Positions 41,007-54,203 of a stretch of 64,000 nucleotides of DNA are shown piece by piece; the stretch's first letter is position 1; each line of letters begins with the position of its first letter. The DNA is taken from assembly GCF_030406405.1 (NCBI RefSeq), contig NZ_JAUEPL010000011.1, positions 1 through 64,000 on the forward strand, read 5' to 3'. The position numbers and the translations under genes are program-made. Source of the DNA: Streptomyces ficellus (GTDB lineage Bacteria > Actinomycetota > Actinomycetes > Streptomycetales > Streptomycetaceae). The notes under the pieces are model-generated. The model was not told where the DNA came from and searched no databases. It saw nothing but the letters and a program-made list of their open reading frames with translations.

Positions 41007-41754
41007 CCGTGACGGCGGGGGCGGTGCGCAGGGTGCCGTCCCCGTCGTACCGTGCCGTATGGCACACCACACGGCACTCGTCGCCCAGGACCGCGACCGC
41101 TGCCCGGTAGCCGTTCCCGACGTCCACATCATGGAGCCGCACCGCACGGTGCGGCTCCGCCCGTTTCCGCCACTCCAGCAGCGCGGCCGGCGCTCCGGGC
41201 GCGCTCACCGTCAGCAGCGCGGGCTCCACCATCAGCCCGTCCCCGGTCGCCTTGAGCACCGCTTCCTTGCGCGCCCAGTAGCGTGTGAAGCCCAGCGCCC
41301 GCCGGCCGGCCGGCAGCCGCTCCAGCTCGGCCCGCTCCACCGCCGCCAGCACGGTCTGCGGAAGGTCGGGCTGCCGGGCGGTCTCCTCGATGTCCACGCC
41401 GACCGGCCCGGCCAGCGACAGCGCGACCGCCACCCGGTCCCCCGAGTGCGACAGCGAGAACTCCAGGGATGAGTCCGCGAGCCCCGGCTTGCCGTGCGGC
41501 TCCGGCCGGTCACAGTGCCGGCAGACCTGGGTGAAGACCACCTCGCGCGGGCCGGTACCCAGCTGCGCCGCCACCAGCTGCCGCACCAGCGCGTGCGCCG
41601 TCAGATACAGCGCGCGATCCCGGTCCCGTACGAAAGCGTCATGGCGTGCCCGCTCACGCGCGTCGAGCAACTCCAGCAGCGACGGTACGCGGACGGCGTC
41701 GGCGATCCAGACATGGCACTCCCCCGCCCGCACCCGCGGTATCCCCCGGCTCAC
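40987..41754 (-). CDS. Sfp-type 4'-phosphopantetheinyl transferase
   Basis: 255 residues from the GTG at 41754 (a GTG at 41733 is equally possible). Motifs P1 (EFSLSHSGDRVAVALS), P2 (VGVDIEETA) and P3 (FTRYWARKEAVLKATGDGL) provide the Asp/Glu magnesium ligands and catalytic Lys. A CRHCDRPEPHGKP cluster of Cys and His is present, as in Streptomyces and cyanobacterial relatives. It activates carrier proteins of polyketide and nonribosomal peptide synthases by attaching phosphopantetheine from CoA. The stop lies inside the end of chiC. I do not recall a PPTase at this place in S. coelicolor, so it may be a local addition. Confidence 0.92.
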
Positions 41755-41856
41755 GCCACACCGCCCCTCCCCCAGGGCTTCGCCCGGGGACATCCCGTCC
41801 AGCGAAAGGCCCATTCTCAGGCCACATCGCCCCTCCCCAGAGCTTCGCCGTGGGGA
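41750..41856. repeat. imperfect 66-base-spaced direct repeat around the PPTase start
   Basis: CACGCCACACCGCCCCTCCC (41752-41771) and CAGGCCACATCGCCCCTCCC (41818-41837) start near-copies of about 35 bases that also share the following CTTCGCC and GGGGA. A third short copy, CAGGCCACATTG, is the coding end of the DUF2550 gene. Confidence 0.55.
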
Positions 41857-41870
41857 GAGACGCCTGTTCC

Positions 41871-42317
41871 TCAGGCCACATTGACTCGCTGGCCAGGAGG
41901 CGCCGCCTCCAGCCAGGCGAGGAAGCCGGTGAGCGCGTCCTCGCTCATCGCCAGCTCCACATGGCGCCCATGGTGCAGACAGCCCAGCACCACCGAGTCG
42001 GACAGCAGCGCCAGCTCCTCCTCGCCCTCGGGCATCCGGCGGGCCAGCACCTCGATGCCCGAACGCTCCAGGATGCGGCGCGGGCGCGGCGCGTACGAGA
42101 AGACGCGGAACCAGGCGATCCGGTCGCCGCTGTAGCGGGCGACCCCGTACACCCAGCCCTTGCCCGAGACATCGCCCTTCTCCGGCACGTTCCAGCGCAG
42201 GCTGCAGTCGAAGGTGCCGCCCGAGCGCTGGATCAGCCGCCGGCGCAGTCCGAACACGAAGAGCCCGACCACCACCAGGGCGACGACCACGGCGCTCACA
42301 AGCAGAGCGAGGAACAT
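41871..42317 (-). CDS. DUF2550 family membrane-anchored protein
   Basis: 148 residues from the ATG at 42317, with AGGAGG nine bases upstream. One N-terminal membrane helix (LALLVSAVVVALVVVGLFVFGL, about 2-25) is followed by RRRLIQRSGGTFDCSLRWNVP and a compact cytoplasmic beta-rich domain resembling a PH-like fold (GWVYGVARYSGDRIAWFRVFS, GIEVLARRMPEGEEELALLSDSVVLGC, FLAWLEAAPPGQR). DUF2550 proteins are regularly encoded next to atpC in actinobacteria; their function is unknown. Same strand as the atp operon, about 200 bases after atpC and beyond its putative terminator. Confidence 0.85.
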   Translation of the reverse strand: MFLALLVSAVVVALVVVGLFVFGLRRRLIQRSGGTFDCSLRWNVPEKGDVSGKGWVYGVARYSGDRIAWFRVFSYAPRPRRILERSGIEVLARRMPEGEEELALLSDSVVLGCLHHGRHVELAMSEDALTGFLAWLEAAPPGQRVNVA

Positions 42318-42449
42318 CTCCACCGACCTCCTCGCATCGTCCCGTAACGAAATACAACCTGCACCTGCATCGACCTCAGCCGCGGCCCGGTCCGGATGAT
42401 TCCGGACCGTGCCGCGGCTGAGGGCACAACTGTCGGCGCGGGCGCTCAG

Positions 42450-42494
42450 GCCCCGCACGGTCGATCGTGCCGGGCTCGCGTGCCGTGGCACGCG
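42450..42494 (-). terminator. hairpins after atpC, probable end of the atp operon
   Basis: Two inverted repeats stand side by side: GCCC-GCACG/CGTGC-GGGC (42450-42475, one mismatch) and CGCGTGCC/GGCACGCG (42477-42494). They begin 23 bases after the atpC stop. No U tract follows. Confidence 0.45.
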
Positions 42495-42517
42495 CGTCCT
42501 GATCGACCGGACAGGAT

Positions 42518-42892
42518 CTAGCGCACCGCTACCGCACGCAACCGGACTTCGGCGCGCCGCTCGGCGGCGGCGTCCGACTCGGCCTTCGCGCGCTCCAGCG
42601 CACGCTCCGCGCGCTGGGGGTCGATCTCGTCCGCCAGCTCGGCGATCTCCGCCAGCAGCGACAGCTTGTTGTCGGCGAACGAGATGAAACCGCCGTGCAC
42701 GGCGGCCACGACGGTTCCGCCCTCACTCGTACGGATGGTCACCGGGCCCGACTCCAGCACACCCAGCAGCGGCTGGTGGCCGGGCATGACGCCGATGTCG
42801 CCGGACGTGGTGCGCGCGATGACCAGGGTGGCCTCGCCGGACCAGACACTCCGGTCCGCGGCGACCAGCTCGACGTGCAGCTCAGCGGCCAA
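42518..42892 (-). CDS. atpC: F1Fo ATP synthase epsilon subunit
   Basis: 124 residues. The N-terminal beta-sandwich (MAAELHVELVAADRSVWSGEATLVIARTTSGDIGVMPGHQPLLGVLESG) and the C-terminal helical hairpin (ELADEIDPQRAERALERAKAESDAAAERR) are both present. Epsilon is in the central stalk and can inhibit ATP hydrolysis. The start is a TTG preceded by GAGGAG. Last gene of the operon, 155 bases after atpD; there is room for an extra promoter but none is evident. Confidence 0.95.
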   Translation of the reverse strand: MAAELHVELVAADRSVWSGEATLVIARTTSGDIGVMPGHQPLLGVLESGPVTIRTSEGGTVVAAVHGGFISFADNKLSLLAEIAELADEIDPQRAERALERAKAESDAAAERRAEVRLRAVAVR

Positions 42893-43047
42893 GGGTGGCT
42901 CCTCGGGTCACCACCCGGCGGTCGTGCCGGGTGTTGGGTCATAAGTCTAGTAGGGCGCCGGACGCCGAAACGCCGGACCCCCGGGTGAAGCAGGGGGCGT
43001 ACGAAGGGGGGCGGGACGCACCCGCCCCCCTTCACGAGTCACGGGAC

Positions 43048-45407
<2,360 letters not shown>

Positions 45408-45427
45408 GAGTCAGGTCCCTTCCGTCG

Positions 45428-47026
45428 TCACTTCGAGACGTTGGCGGCGGCCGGGGCGTCCTCTGCCAGCAGCTTGCCGTCCGACGTCTCGAACTGCTTC
45501 TTGAACGCGGAGATGGCGTCGGCGACGGCCGTGAGGGTGTCGTCGGACATCTTCGCGCCCTCGCGGATCGAGGTCATCAGCCCCTTGTGCTCCCGGTGCA
45601 GGAAGTCCAGCAGCTCGCGCTCGAAGCGACGGATGTCCGCGACCGGGACGTCGTCCATCTTGCCCGTGGTGCCGGCCCACACGGAGACGACCTGGTTCTC
45701 GGTCGCCATGGGCTGGTACTGGGGCTGCTTGAGCAGCTCGACCATGCGCTTACCGCGCTCCAGGGAGGCCTTCGACGCGGCGTCCAGGTCGGAACCGAAG
45801 GCGGCGAACGCCTCCAGCTCGCGGTACTGGGCGAGGTCCACGCGAAGCCGGCCGGAGACCTGGCGCATCGCCTTGTGCTGGGCGGAGCCACCGACACGGG
45901 AGACCGAGATACCGACGTTCAGGGCCGGGCGCTGACCGGCGTTGAACAGGTCGGACTCCAGGAAGCACTGGCCGTCGGTGATGGAGATGACGTTGGTCGG
46001 GATGAACGCCGAGACGTCGTTGGCCTTCGTCTCGACGATCGGCAGACCGGTCATCGAACCGGCGCCCATCTCGTCGGAGAGCTTGGCGCAGCGCTCCAGC
46101 AGACGCGAGTGCAGGTAGAAGACGTCACCCGGGTAGGCCTCACGGCCCGGCGGGCGGCGCAGCAGCAGGGACACGGCACGGTAGGCGTCGGCCTGCTTCG
46201 ACAGGTCGTCGAAGATGATCAGGACGTGCTTGCCCTGGTACATCCAGTGCTGGCCGATGGCGGAGCCGGTGTAGGGCGCCAGGTACTTGAAGCCGGCCGG
46301 GTCGGACGCCGGGGCGGCGACGATGGTCGTGTACTCCAGGGCACCGGCCTCCTCCAGCGCGCCGCGCACGGACGCGATGGTGGAGCCCTTCTGGCCGATG
46401 GCGACGTAGATGCAGCGGACCTGCTTCTTCGGGTCGCCCGAGCGCCAGTTGTCGCGCTGGTTGATGATCGTGTCGACGGCCAGGGCGGTCTTGCCGGTCT
46501 GACGGTCACCGATGATCAGCTGACGCTGGCCACGGCCGATCGGGGTCATGGCGTCGACGGCCTTGTAACCCGTCTCCATCGGCTCGTGCACCGACTTGCG
46601 CTGCATCACCGTGGGGGCCTGCAGTTCGAGGGCACGGCGGCCCTCGGTCGCGATCTCGCCGAGACCGTCGATCGGGGTGCCGAGCGGGTCGACGACCCGG
46701 CCCAGGTAGCCCTCGCCGACGGCGACGGACAGCACCTCGCCGGTGCGGGTGACCGGCTGGCCCTCCTCGATGCCGCTGAACTCACCGAGGACAATGGCAC
46801 CGATCTCGCGCTCCTCGAGGTTGAGGGCGAGGCCGAGGGTGCCGTCCTCGAACTTCAGCAGCTCGTTCGCCATGGTCGAGGGCAGCCCCTCGACCTTCGC
46901 GATGCCGTCGCCGGCAAGGCTGACCGTACCGACCTCCTCGCGCGAGGCCGCGTCCGGCTTGTACGACTGGACAAAGTTCTCCAGCGCGTCCCGGATCTCC
47001 TCCGGCCGGATCGTGAGCTCCGCCAT
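45428..47026 (-). CDS. atpA: F1Fo ATP synthase alpha subunit
   Basis: 532 residues from the ATG at 47026 ([19 protein letters not shown]). Non-catalytic nucleotide site: P-loop GDRQTGKT, arginine-finger segment [14 protein letters not shown] and [18 protein letters not shown] are present. The actinobacterial C-terminal extension ([15 protein letters not shown]) is seen; in mycobacteria a comparable extension suppresses ATP hydrolysis. An in-frame GTG further upstream would add 37 low-complexity residues and is unlikely. It follows atpH by 156 bases. Confidence 0.97.
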   Translation of the reverse strand: MAELTIRPEEIRDALENFVQSYKPDAASREEVGTVSLAGDGIAKVEGLPSTMANELLKFEDGTLGLALNLEEREIGAIVLGEFSGIEEGQPVTRTGEVLSVAVGEGYLGRVVDPLGTPIDGLGEIATEGRRALELQAPTVMQRKSVHEPMETGYKAVDAMTPIGRGQRQLIIGDRQTGKTALAVDTIINQRDNWRSGDPKKQVRCIYVAIGQKGSTIASVRGALEEAGALEYTTIVAAPASDPAGFKYLAPYTGSAIGQHWMYQGKHVLIIFDDLSKQADAYRAVSLLLRRPPGREAYPGDVFYLHSRLLERCAKLSDEMGAGSMTGLPIVETKANDVSAFIPTNVISITDGQCFLESDLFNAGQRPALNVGISVSRVGGSAQHKAMRQVSGRLRVDLAQYRELEAFAAFGSDLDAASKASLERGKRMVELLKQPQYQPMATENQVVSVWAGTTGKMDDVPVADIRRFERELLDFLHREHKGLMTSIREGAKMSDDTLTAVADAISAFKKQFETSDGKLLAEDAPAAANVSK

Positions 47027-47182
47027 CTGGGTTCCCTGCTCTCCTTGTTGGGCCCGAAGTTTCTTTGGGGGGTCTGGGGCTGTGCTGCCCTGAGCGGCTG
47101 TCGCCGCGGGCCCCCAGAACTTCTGCATCCTGTGCACGGCCCAACCGGGCCGTAGGTAACGCTTGTTGAGTTGGTGGCCTGG

Positions 47183-47998
47183 TCAGCCGGCCAGCCGCCG
47201 GGCCGCCTCTTCGAGACGGTTGGCGATGGTGCCGCTGATGACCTCGTCACCGACCCGCACCGAGATACCGCCGAGGACCGAGGGGTCCACGTCCAGGTTC
47301 AGGTGCATCTGCCGGCCGTACAGCTTGGCCAGAACGGCGCCGAGGCGCTGCTTCTGCTGGTCGGACAGCGGCACCGCCGAGGTGACGACCGCGACCATCC
47401 GGTCCCGGCGCGCCGCGGCGAGCTTGGACAGGGACTCGAGTCCCGCTTCCAGGCTACGTCCCCGCGGCTGCGTAACAAGACGGACGACCAGCCGCTCGGT
47501 GACCGGATTGGCCTTGCCGCCGAGCAGGCTGCGCAGCAGCTCCGCCTTGGCGGGCGCGGTGGCCGCCCGGTCGGTGAGCGCGGCCCGCAGCTCGGTGCTG
47601 GACGAGACGATCCGGCCGAACCGGAACAGCTCGTCCTCCACGTCGTCGAGCGCACCGGCCTGCTGCGCCGCGGTGAGGTCGGCGATGTTCGCCAGCTCCT
47701 CGGCCGCGTCGACCAGGTCGCGCGAGTACGACCAGCGGGACCGGACCATGCCGGAGACCAGGTCGACGGTCTCGCCGCCCACCTGACCGCTGAGCAGTCG
47801 CGTGGCGAGCTCGGCCTTGGCCTCGCCGGCCTGCGCCGGGTCGGTCAGGACCCGACGCAGCGACACCTCGCGGTCGAGCAGCGCGGTAACGGCGGCCAGC
47901 TCACCGGCGAGCTTCGCCGCGTCGACCGAGGTGTTGTCGGTCAGCGCGTCGAGACGCTCACGTGCGGCAGCCAGTGCCTCGCGGCTCGCTCCATTCAT
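47183..47998 (-). CDS. atpH: F1Fo ATP synthase delta subunit
   Basis: 271 residues, the long actinobacterial form (about 180 in E. coli). The OSCP/delta C-terminal part (QKQRLGAVLAKLYGRQMHLNLDVDPSVLGGISVRVGDEVISGTIANRLEEAARRL) is clear; the N-terminal helical half is extended. It links the peripheral stalk to the top of F1. Its ATG overlaps the stop of atpF (ATGA). Confidence 0.96.
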   Translation of the reverse strand: MNGASREALAAARERLDALTDNTSVDAAKLAGELAAVTALLDREVSLRRVLTDPAQAGEAKAELATRLLSGQVGGETVDLVSGMVRSRWSYSRDLVDAAEELANIADLTAAQQAGALDDVEDELFRFGRIVSSSTELRAALTDRAATAPAKAELLRSLLGGKANPVTERLVVRLVTQPRGRSLEAGLESLSKLAAARRDRMVAVVTSAVPLSDQQKQRLGAVLAKLYGRQMHLNLDVDPSVLGGISVRVGDEVISGTIANRLEEAARRLAG

Positions 47999-48540
47999 CG
48001 GGTGGCCTCGGCCTTCTCCTCGAGCTCGTCGAGGAAGCGGTCGATGGTGCGGCTCTGGCGGGCGACGTCCTCAAGGGACTCGCCGACCAGCTTGCCGGCC
48101 AGGTCGGTGGCGAGCTTGCCCACGTCCTGGCGCAGCGCGGTCGCCGCGGCCTTGCGGTCGGCCTCGATCTGGGCGTGGCCGGCCGCGATGATCTCCTCGC
48201 GCTGGCGCTGGCCCTCCGCCTTCATCTCCTGGATGATCGCGGCGCCCTGCTCCTGCGCCTCCTGGCGCAGCCGCGCGGCCTCGTGGCGGGCCTCGGCGAG
48301 CTGAGCCTTGTACTGCTCGAGCACACTCTGGGCTTCGATCTGGGCCGACTCGGCCTTCTCGATGCCACCCTCGATCGCCTCGCGGCGCTGCTCCAGAACC
48401 TTGTTGATGTTCGGGAGGAGCTTCTTGGCGAGGAAGCCGAAGACGATGGCGAAGGCGATCAGGCCGATGACGAGCTCGTCGAGATGCGGGACGATAGGAG
48501 GCTGAGGCTCCTCCGTCGCCGCAAGGAACAGAGCGTTCAC
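47995..48540 (-). CDS. atpF: F1Fo ATP synthase b subunit
   Basis: 181 residues. One N-terminal membrane helix (LDELVIGLIAFAIVFGFLAKKLLPNI) is followed by a long charged helix (EAIEGGIEKAESAQIEAQSVLEQYKAQLAEARHEAARLRQEAQEQG) forming the dimeric peripheral stalk, and the delta-binding end. GTG start. It overlaps atpH by four bases and lies 41 bases after atpE. Confidence 0.96.
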   Translation of the reverse strand: MNALFLAATEEPQPPIVPHLDELVIGLIAFAIVFGFLAKKLLPNINKVLEQRREAIEGGIEKAESAQIEAQSVLEQYKAQLAEARHEAARLRQEAQEQGAAIIQEMKAEGQRQREEIIAAGHAQIEADRKAAATALRQDVGKLATDLAGKLVGESLEDVARQSRTIDRFLDELEEKAEATR

Positions 48541-48581
48541 ATCAGTGCCTTCCGTAAAAGTGTCTGGGCTGTCGGTCCGGC

Positions 48582-49713
<1,132 letters not shown>

Positions 49714-49938
49714 CGCGGGCTCCTTCAGCGTGGCGCATAGGTACGGCAACCTCGTTGTGTCGGCGCGGCACGCAGCCGCGGTTCGGCACTGGACTGGTCT
49801 TACGGATGGGGGGGCGGCGGTTCGGCGTCGAGCCTCGCGCTGGGACAGGCGTCAGCTCGGATGGCCGCGCCCGCAGTGCCGCAGTTGGCACCGGACGATA
49901 GCAGCATCGCGAACGCGCGTTTATCCCGGCCCTACTCC

Positions 49939-50376
49939 TCACGTCGACGGCCCCGTCCTCTCGGGCTTACCGCCCTTGTCGGAGGCGGGATCCACGTAAA
50001 GGATCTTGGCCTTCATGTAGGCGCGGGCCTGGGCCGCGACCCAGACGATGGTCGCCGCGAGCAGCGTGAAGGCGAAGGCCTTGAAATCGAACAGCGTGGT
50101 GCTCTTGAGCAAGGCCATGATCATGAACAACAGCAAGAGCTGGGCCATGTAGAGCATCAGCCCCATGGCCTGGAAAAGCTGGGGCAGTGACTTCGCCGTC
50201 CGCTGGAGCACCACCAGCCCGGCCCCCATGAAGAGGACGACCACCAGCGTGCCGGCGACGGCGCCGATCGCCCCCTTGCCGCCGGCGACCACACCGCTGA
50301 CCACGGTCGCCAGAGCGCCGGTGGCAAGGGTGGGTACGGCGGCGTACAGCAGGGTGCGTGCGTCGTTGGACGGCAT
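49939..50376 (-). CDS. atpI: ATP synthase operon protein I
   Basis: 145 residues from the ATG at 50376 (MPSNDARTLLYAAVPTLATG); an earlier in-frame ATG at 50418 lacks a ribosome site. Four membrane helices (about 8-30, 34-55, 72-92 and 98-117) match Streptomyces AtpI. It helps c-ring assembly or ion homeostasis and is not part of the final enzyme. It is the first gene of the operon; the 225-base gap to atpB contains no other gene. Confidence 0.88.
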   Translation of the reverse strand: MPSNDARTLLYAAVPTLATGALATVVSGVVAGGKGAIGAVAGTLVVVLFMGAGLVVLQRTAKSLPQLFQAMGLMLYMAQLLLLFMIMALLKSTTLFDFKAFAFTLLAATIVWVAAQARAYMKAKILYVDPASDKGGKPERTGPST

Positions 50377-50553
50377 GGCGGCATCTCCGCTTGCTGGTGG
50401 GGGCAGTGGTGTCGTCATGGACGAGCGTAAGCCCGGTCCGAGGTGTGTCTCGGGGCCAAACAGCCGTCGCACTACGGCCCTTCGGCTCTGTCGCCGGGTC
50501 TCGTGAACGGTATCACAAACTATTTGATGAGGTCTTTACCCTGTGGTGTGCTG

Positions 50554-50571
50554 ACTCTCACACATGAGAGT
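50554..50571. promoter_or_regulatory. hairpin ahead of the atp operon
   Basis: ACTCTCACACATGAGAGT has perfect seven-base arms around CACA. It lies in the gap between the WecA-like gene and atpI, next to an A+T-rich patch (50511-50545) likely to contain the atp promoter. It may end the upstream transcript or be an operator. Confidence 0.4.
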
Positions 50572-50637
50572 GACCCTGCCCGTGTGTGCAGGACAGCGGG
50601 CCGGTTTGTCTGGTAATGGCCGCGTCCGGGGCGGTCG

Positions 50638-51957
50638 TCAACCGCGCGTACCGGCCTTCCGCCGGTCGTGGAGCTCCGGGAGGGCGCTGAGCGCGGTCGC
50701 CCCGTTGACCCCCGCCGGGACGGGTACGCGCTCCTCCTCTTCGTACGAGGGCGAAGGCTCGGGCGCGCTCTGCGCGAGCGGCTGCGCCCTGCGGCGGCGG
50801 TAGCGCGGCGGAACGAACGACTCCGCCCAGCGCGGGGCGCGCGGGGTGAACCGGGGCAGCAGCAGGAGCACCAGCCCGATGGCGCTCAGCGCGACGATCA
50901 CCAGCACGATCCACATCGACGCCGAGTGCACCGAGTAGGCGAGCGTCCCGAAGGCGATCAGCGCCGACCAGAAGTACATGATCAGCACCGCCCGGCTGTG
51001 CGAGTGGCCGATCTCCAGCAGCCGGTGGTGCAGGTGCCCCCGGTCGGCCGCGAACGGCGACTGGCCGTTCCACGTACGGCGCACGATCGCCAGCACCAGG
51101 TCCGCCACCGGGATCGCGATGATCGTCAGCGGCAGCAGCAGCGGGATGAAGACGGGCAGCGCGGCGTGCGTGGCCTCACGGGTGGAGCCCTCGAAGATCT
51201 TCAGCGCGTCCGGGTCGACCTGACCGGTGATCGAGATCGCCGACGCCGCCAGCACCAGGCCGATCAGCATCGAGCCCGAGTCGCCCATGAAGATCCGCGC
51301 GGGGTGCATGTTGTGCGGCATGAAGCCCAGGCACATGCCCATCAGGATGGCGGCGAACAGCGTCGCGGGGGCGGCGGCCTCGATGCCGTAGCTGAACCAG
51401 ATCCGGTAGGCGTAGAGGAAGAACGCGGCGGAGGCGAGGCACACCATGCCGGCCGCGAGACCGTCGAGGCCGTCGACGAAGTTCACCGCGTTGATGGTGA
51501 TGACGACCAGGGCCACCGTCAGGAGCGTGCCCTGCCACTGCGTGAGCGCGACCGTGCCGATACCGGGGATCGGCAGCCACAGGATCGTCAGGCCCTGCAT
51601 GACCATCACGCCCGCGGCGATCATCTGCCCGCCGAGCTTGATCAGGGCGTCGATCTCGAACTTGTCGTCCAGGACGCCGATCAGCCAGATCAGGGCGGCG
51701 CCGGAGAGCAGCGCGCGCGGCTCGTTGGACAGCTCGAAGACGCTGTTGAGGTTCGCCAGGTGGTCGGCGACGAGCAGCCCCGCGCACAGCCCGAAGAACA
51801 TGGCGATGCCGCCGAGCCGCGGCGTCGGTTCTCGGTGTACGTCGCGGGCGCGGATCTCCGGCATCGCTCCGGCCGCGATGGCGAACTTCCGCACCGGACC
51901 GGTCAGCAGATAGGTCACCGCGGCCGTGACACAGAGCGTCAGCAGGTAATCACGCAC
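50638..51957 (-). CDS. WecA/TagO-family undecaprenyl-phosphate sugar-1-phosphate transferase
   Basis: 439 residues from the GTG at 51957 (VRDYLLTLCVTAAVTYLLTGPVRKFA). Eleven predicted membrane helices with the polyprenyl-phosphate transferase signatures: RPTPRLGGIAMF-like start, GVLDDKFEIDALIK, NAVNFVDGLDGLAAG, RIFMGDSGSMLIG and DRGHLHHRLLEIGHS. It moves a sugar-1-phosphate, probably GlcNAc-1-P, from a UDP-sugar to undecaprenyl phosphate to start a wall polymer such as teichoic acid. A disordered Pro/Glu-rich tail follows the last helix. The LCP enzyme encoded at 57336 could attach the finished polymer. Confidence 0.93.
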   Translation of the reverse strand: MRDYLLTLCVTAAVTYLLTGPVRKFAIAAGAMPEIRARDVHREPTPRLGGIAMFFGLCAGLLVADHLANLNSVFELSNEPRALLSGAALIWLIGVLDDKFEIDALIKLGGQMIAAGVMVMQGLTILWLPIPGIGTVALTQWQGTLLTVALVVITINAVNFVDGLDGLAAGMVCLASAAFFLYAYRIWFSYGIEAAAPATLFAAILMGMCLGFMPHNMHPARIFMGDSGSMLIGLVLAASAISITGQVDPDALKIFEGSTREATHAALPVFIPLLLPLTIIAIPVADLVLAIVRRTWNGQSPFAADRGHLHHRLLEIGHSHSRAVLIMYFWSALIAFGTLAYSVHSASMWIVLVIVALSAIGLVLLLLPRFTPRAPRWAESFVPPRYRRRRAQPLAQSAPEPSPSYEEEERVPVPAGVNGATALSALPELHDRRKAGTRG

Positions 51958-52073
51958 GGGCTGCCCCACAGGAATCGCTGGCCATCTCAGCCCCACACCC
52001 TAGCCGTGCTGTCCATGTGGTTGAGGACATCCGGCCACCGCCGACGGTTGCACGGGGCCCGCAGGGCACCCTT

Positions 52074-53348
52074 CTACCCCCGATACGGGGGAAATCGCTC
52101 GGCCAGTTCACGCACCCGGGCGCGGACGCGCGGCGCCTTTTCCGGCTCCGCGCGCAGGGCCGCCGTGAACAGCTCGGCGATCCGCTCCATCTCCGGGCGG
52201 CCCATCCCCTGGGTCGTGACGGCGGCCGTGCCGAACCTGATGCCGCGCTCGTCCCCGTACGGCAGGGCGCAGGTGTCCAGGACGATGCCGGCGGCCATCA
52301 GGCGGGCCCTGGCGGCACGGCCCTCGACGCCGAGGGGGCCGGGGTCGGCGGTGATGAGGTGGGTGTCGGTGCCGCCCGTGGTGATCGCGAAGCCCTGTTC
52401 GGCGAGCGCGTCGGCGAGGGCGCGGGCGTTGGCCACCACCTGATGGGTGTACGCCGTGAACGCCTCGGTCGCCGCCTCGCCGAAGGCGACGGCCTTGGCG
52501 GCGATCGTGTGCATCTGGGCGCCGCCCTGCGTGAACGGGAACACCGCCCGGTCGATGCGCTCCGCCAGCTCGGCGCCGCACAGGAGCATGCCGCCGCGCG
52601 GTCCGCGCAACACCTTGTGCGTCGTGGCGCAGACGACGTCGGCGTACGGAACGGGATTGGGCGCCGCCCCGCCGGCGACCAGGCCGATCGGGTGCGCGGC
52701 GTCCGCGATCAGGCACGCCCCGACCTCGTCGGCGATCTCGCGGAACTGGGCGTAGTCGATGTGCCGGGGGTAGGAGATCGACCCGCAGACGATCGCTTTC
52801 GGCCGGTGCTCGTGCGCGAGGACGCGCACCTGCTCGTAGTCGATGAGCCCGGTCTCGGCGTCGACTCCGTACGGGACGAAGTCGAACCAGCGGCCGGAGA
52901 AGTTGGCCGGCGACCCGTGCGTCAGGTGCCCCCCGTACGCCAGCCCCATGGCGAGCACCGTGTCGCCGGGCCTCAGCAGCGCCGCGTACGCCGCGAGGAC
53001 GGCCGACGACCCGGAGTGGGACTGCACGTTCGCGTGATCGGCCCCGAACAGCGCGGTGGCCCGCTGGACGGCGATCCGCTCGGCGGCGTCGACGATCTCG
53101 CACCCGCCGTGGTACCGGGCGCCGGGGTAGCCCTCGGCGTACTTGTTGGCGAGCGGCGAACCGAGCGCGGCCAGCACGGCGGGCGAGACGAAGTTCTCGG
53201 CGGCGATCAGCTGCAGGCTGTCGGCCTGCCGCCGCGCTTCCCCCGCCAGTACGTCGGCGATCTCGGGATCCTGCCCTCGCAGGACGTCGACATCCGGCCG
53301 GTACGGGTTCGTCCCACGCACATCGGCGGCAGCAGCGGTGACCGGCAT
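52074..53348 (-). CDS. glyA: serine hydroxymethyltransferase
   Basis: 424 residues. PLP enzyme that converts serine and tetrahydrofolate to glycine and methylene-tetrahydrofolate. Lys245 in CATTHKVLRGPRGG binds PLP; AAENFVSPAVLAALGSPLANKYAEGYPGARYHGG, ANVQSHSGSSAVLAAY and DAAHPIGLVAGG are family segments. The last reads DAAHPIG where most family members have DMAHFAG, and SGSSAV replaces SGSQAN, so this is a divergent second-copy type. It lies in a run of minus-strand genes; the LMW-PTP-like gene ends 216 bases upstream. Confidence 0.92.
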   Translation of the reverse strand: MPVTAAAADVRGTNPYRPDVDVLRGQDPEIADVLAGEARRQADSLQLIAAENFVSPAVLAALGSPLANKYAEGYPGARYHGGCEIVDAAERIAVQRATALFGADHANVQSHSGSSAVLAAYAALLRPGDTVLAMGLAYGGHLTHGSPANFSGRWFDFVPYGVDAETGLIDYEQVRVLAHEHRPKAIVCGSISYPRHIDYAQFREIADEVGACLIADAAHPIGLVAGGAAPNPVPYADVVCATTHKVLRGPRGGMLLCGAELAERIDRAVFPFTQGGAQMHTIAAKAVAFGEAATEAFTAYTHQVVANARALADALAEQGFAITTGGTDTHLITADPGPLGVEGRAARARLMAAGIVLDTCALPYGDERGIRFGTAAVTTQGMGRPEMERIAELFTAALRAEPEKAPRVRARVRELAERFPPYRG

Positions 53349-53564
53349 CAGTGGCTCCAGGCGTCCGGGCGGGCCCCGTCACCCACCAATGTAGGCCCCC
53401 ACCCGCCTCACCGCCGGGCAGAAACCCCCGTCAGGGCGGTCACCACAGAATCCAGCGCCTGGTGGAGCCCAATCCCCGACGCGCCCCTCGCACCGCTCGG
53501 CCCCAGGGGCCTCACAGGCTTCGGGCCGCTGCGCCGGACTCCGTCCAGCGACCGGAATCCACCC

Positions 53565-54203
53565 TCACCGCCGGGCGGAAACCCCCGTCAAAGCCGTCAC
53601 CACAGGATCGAGCGCCTGGTGGATCTCGTCGCCGATCGAACGGAAGAAGGTGATGGGCGCGCCGTACGGATCGTTGACCTCGTCGGCTTCCGCGCTGGGG
53701 GCCAGCAGCCACCCGCGTAGAGCGGCGGCCGCGCGGACCAGGGCGCGGGCGCGTTCGACCATGCCGTCGCTCAGGGGGTCCGGCAGCGTGGCCGGATCTA
53801 TCGCCCGTACGAGGCGCGTGAACTCCTTCAGGGTGAAGGTGCGCAGCCCCGCCGAGTGGCCCATCGAGATGACCTGGGCGCGGTGGTCGCGGGTCGCCGT
53901 CAGCACCAGGTCGGCCCTGATGACGTGCTCGTCGAGCAGCTCCCGGCCGACGAAGCCGCTCGCGTCCGCGCCGAAGTCGGCGAGGACCGTCTCGGCGTTG
54001 GGCTCCATGGGGGCGCCCTCGTGGCCCCAGGTGCCCGCGCTCTCCACGATCAGGCCGCCGCCCAGGGAGTCGCCCAGGCGGTCGCTGAGGGCATGGCGGG
54101 TCAGCCGCTCGGTGATCGGCGAGCGGCAGACGTTGCCGGTGCTGACGTGGAGGATGCGGAAGGTGCTCTCCGTGCCTATGCCACGCCCCTCAGGGGCGGT
54201 CAA
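53565..54203 (-). CDS. LMW protein-tyrosine-phosphatase-like protein with Ser in place of the catalytic Cys
   Basis: 212 residues from the TTG at 54203, which overlaps the tsaC stop and has GAGGTGG upstream. The phosphate-binding loop reads FRILHVSTGNVCRSPITERL: family members have VCxGNxCRS, but the first Cys, the nucleophile, is Ser21 here, while Cys26 and Arg27 remain. The general-acid motif DPY is kept (VNDPYGAP), and LTATRDHRAQV and FTLKEF are typical. It is unlikely to be a normal phosphatase; it may bind phosphate or phosphotyrosine. It is coupled to tsaC. Confidence 0.82.
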   Translation of the reverse strand: MTAPEGRGIGTESTFRILHVSTGNVCRSPITERLTRHALSDRLGDSLGGGLIVESAGTWGHEGAPMEPNAETVLADFGADASGFVGRELLDEHVIRADLVLTATRDHRAQVISMGHSAGLRTFTLKEFTRLVRAIDPATLPDPLSDGMVERARALVRAAAALRGWLLAPSAEADEVNDPYGAPITFFRSIGDEIHQALDPVVTALTGVSARR

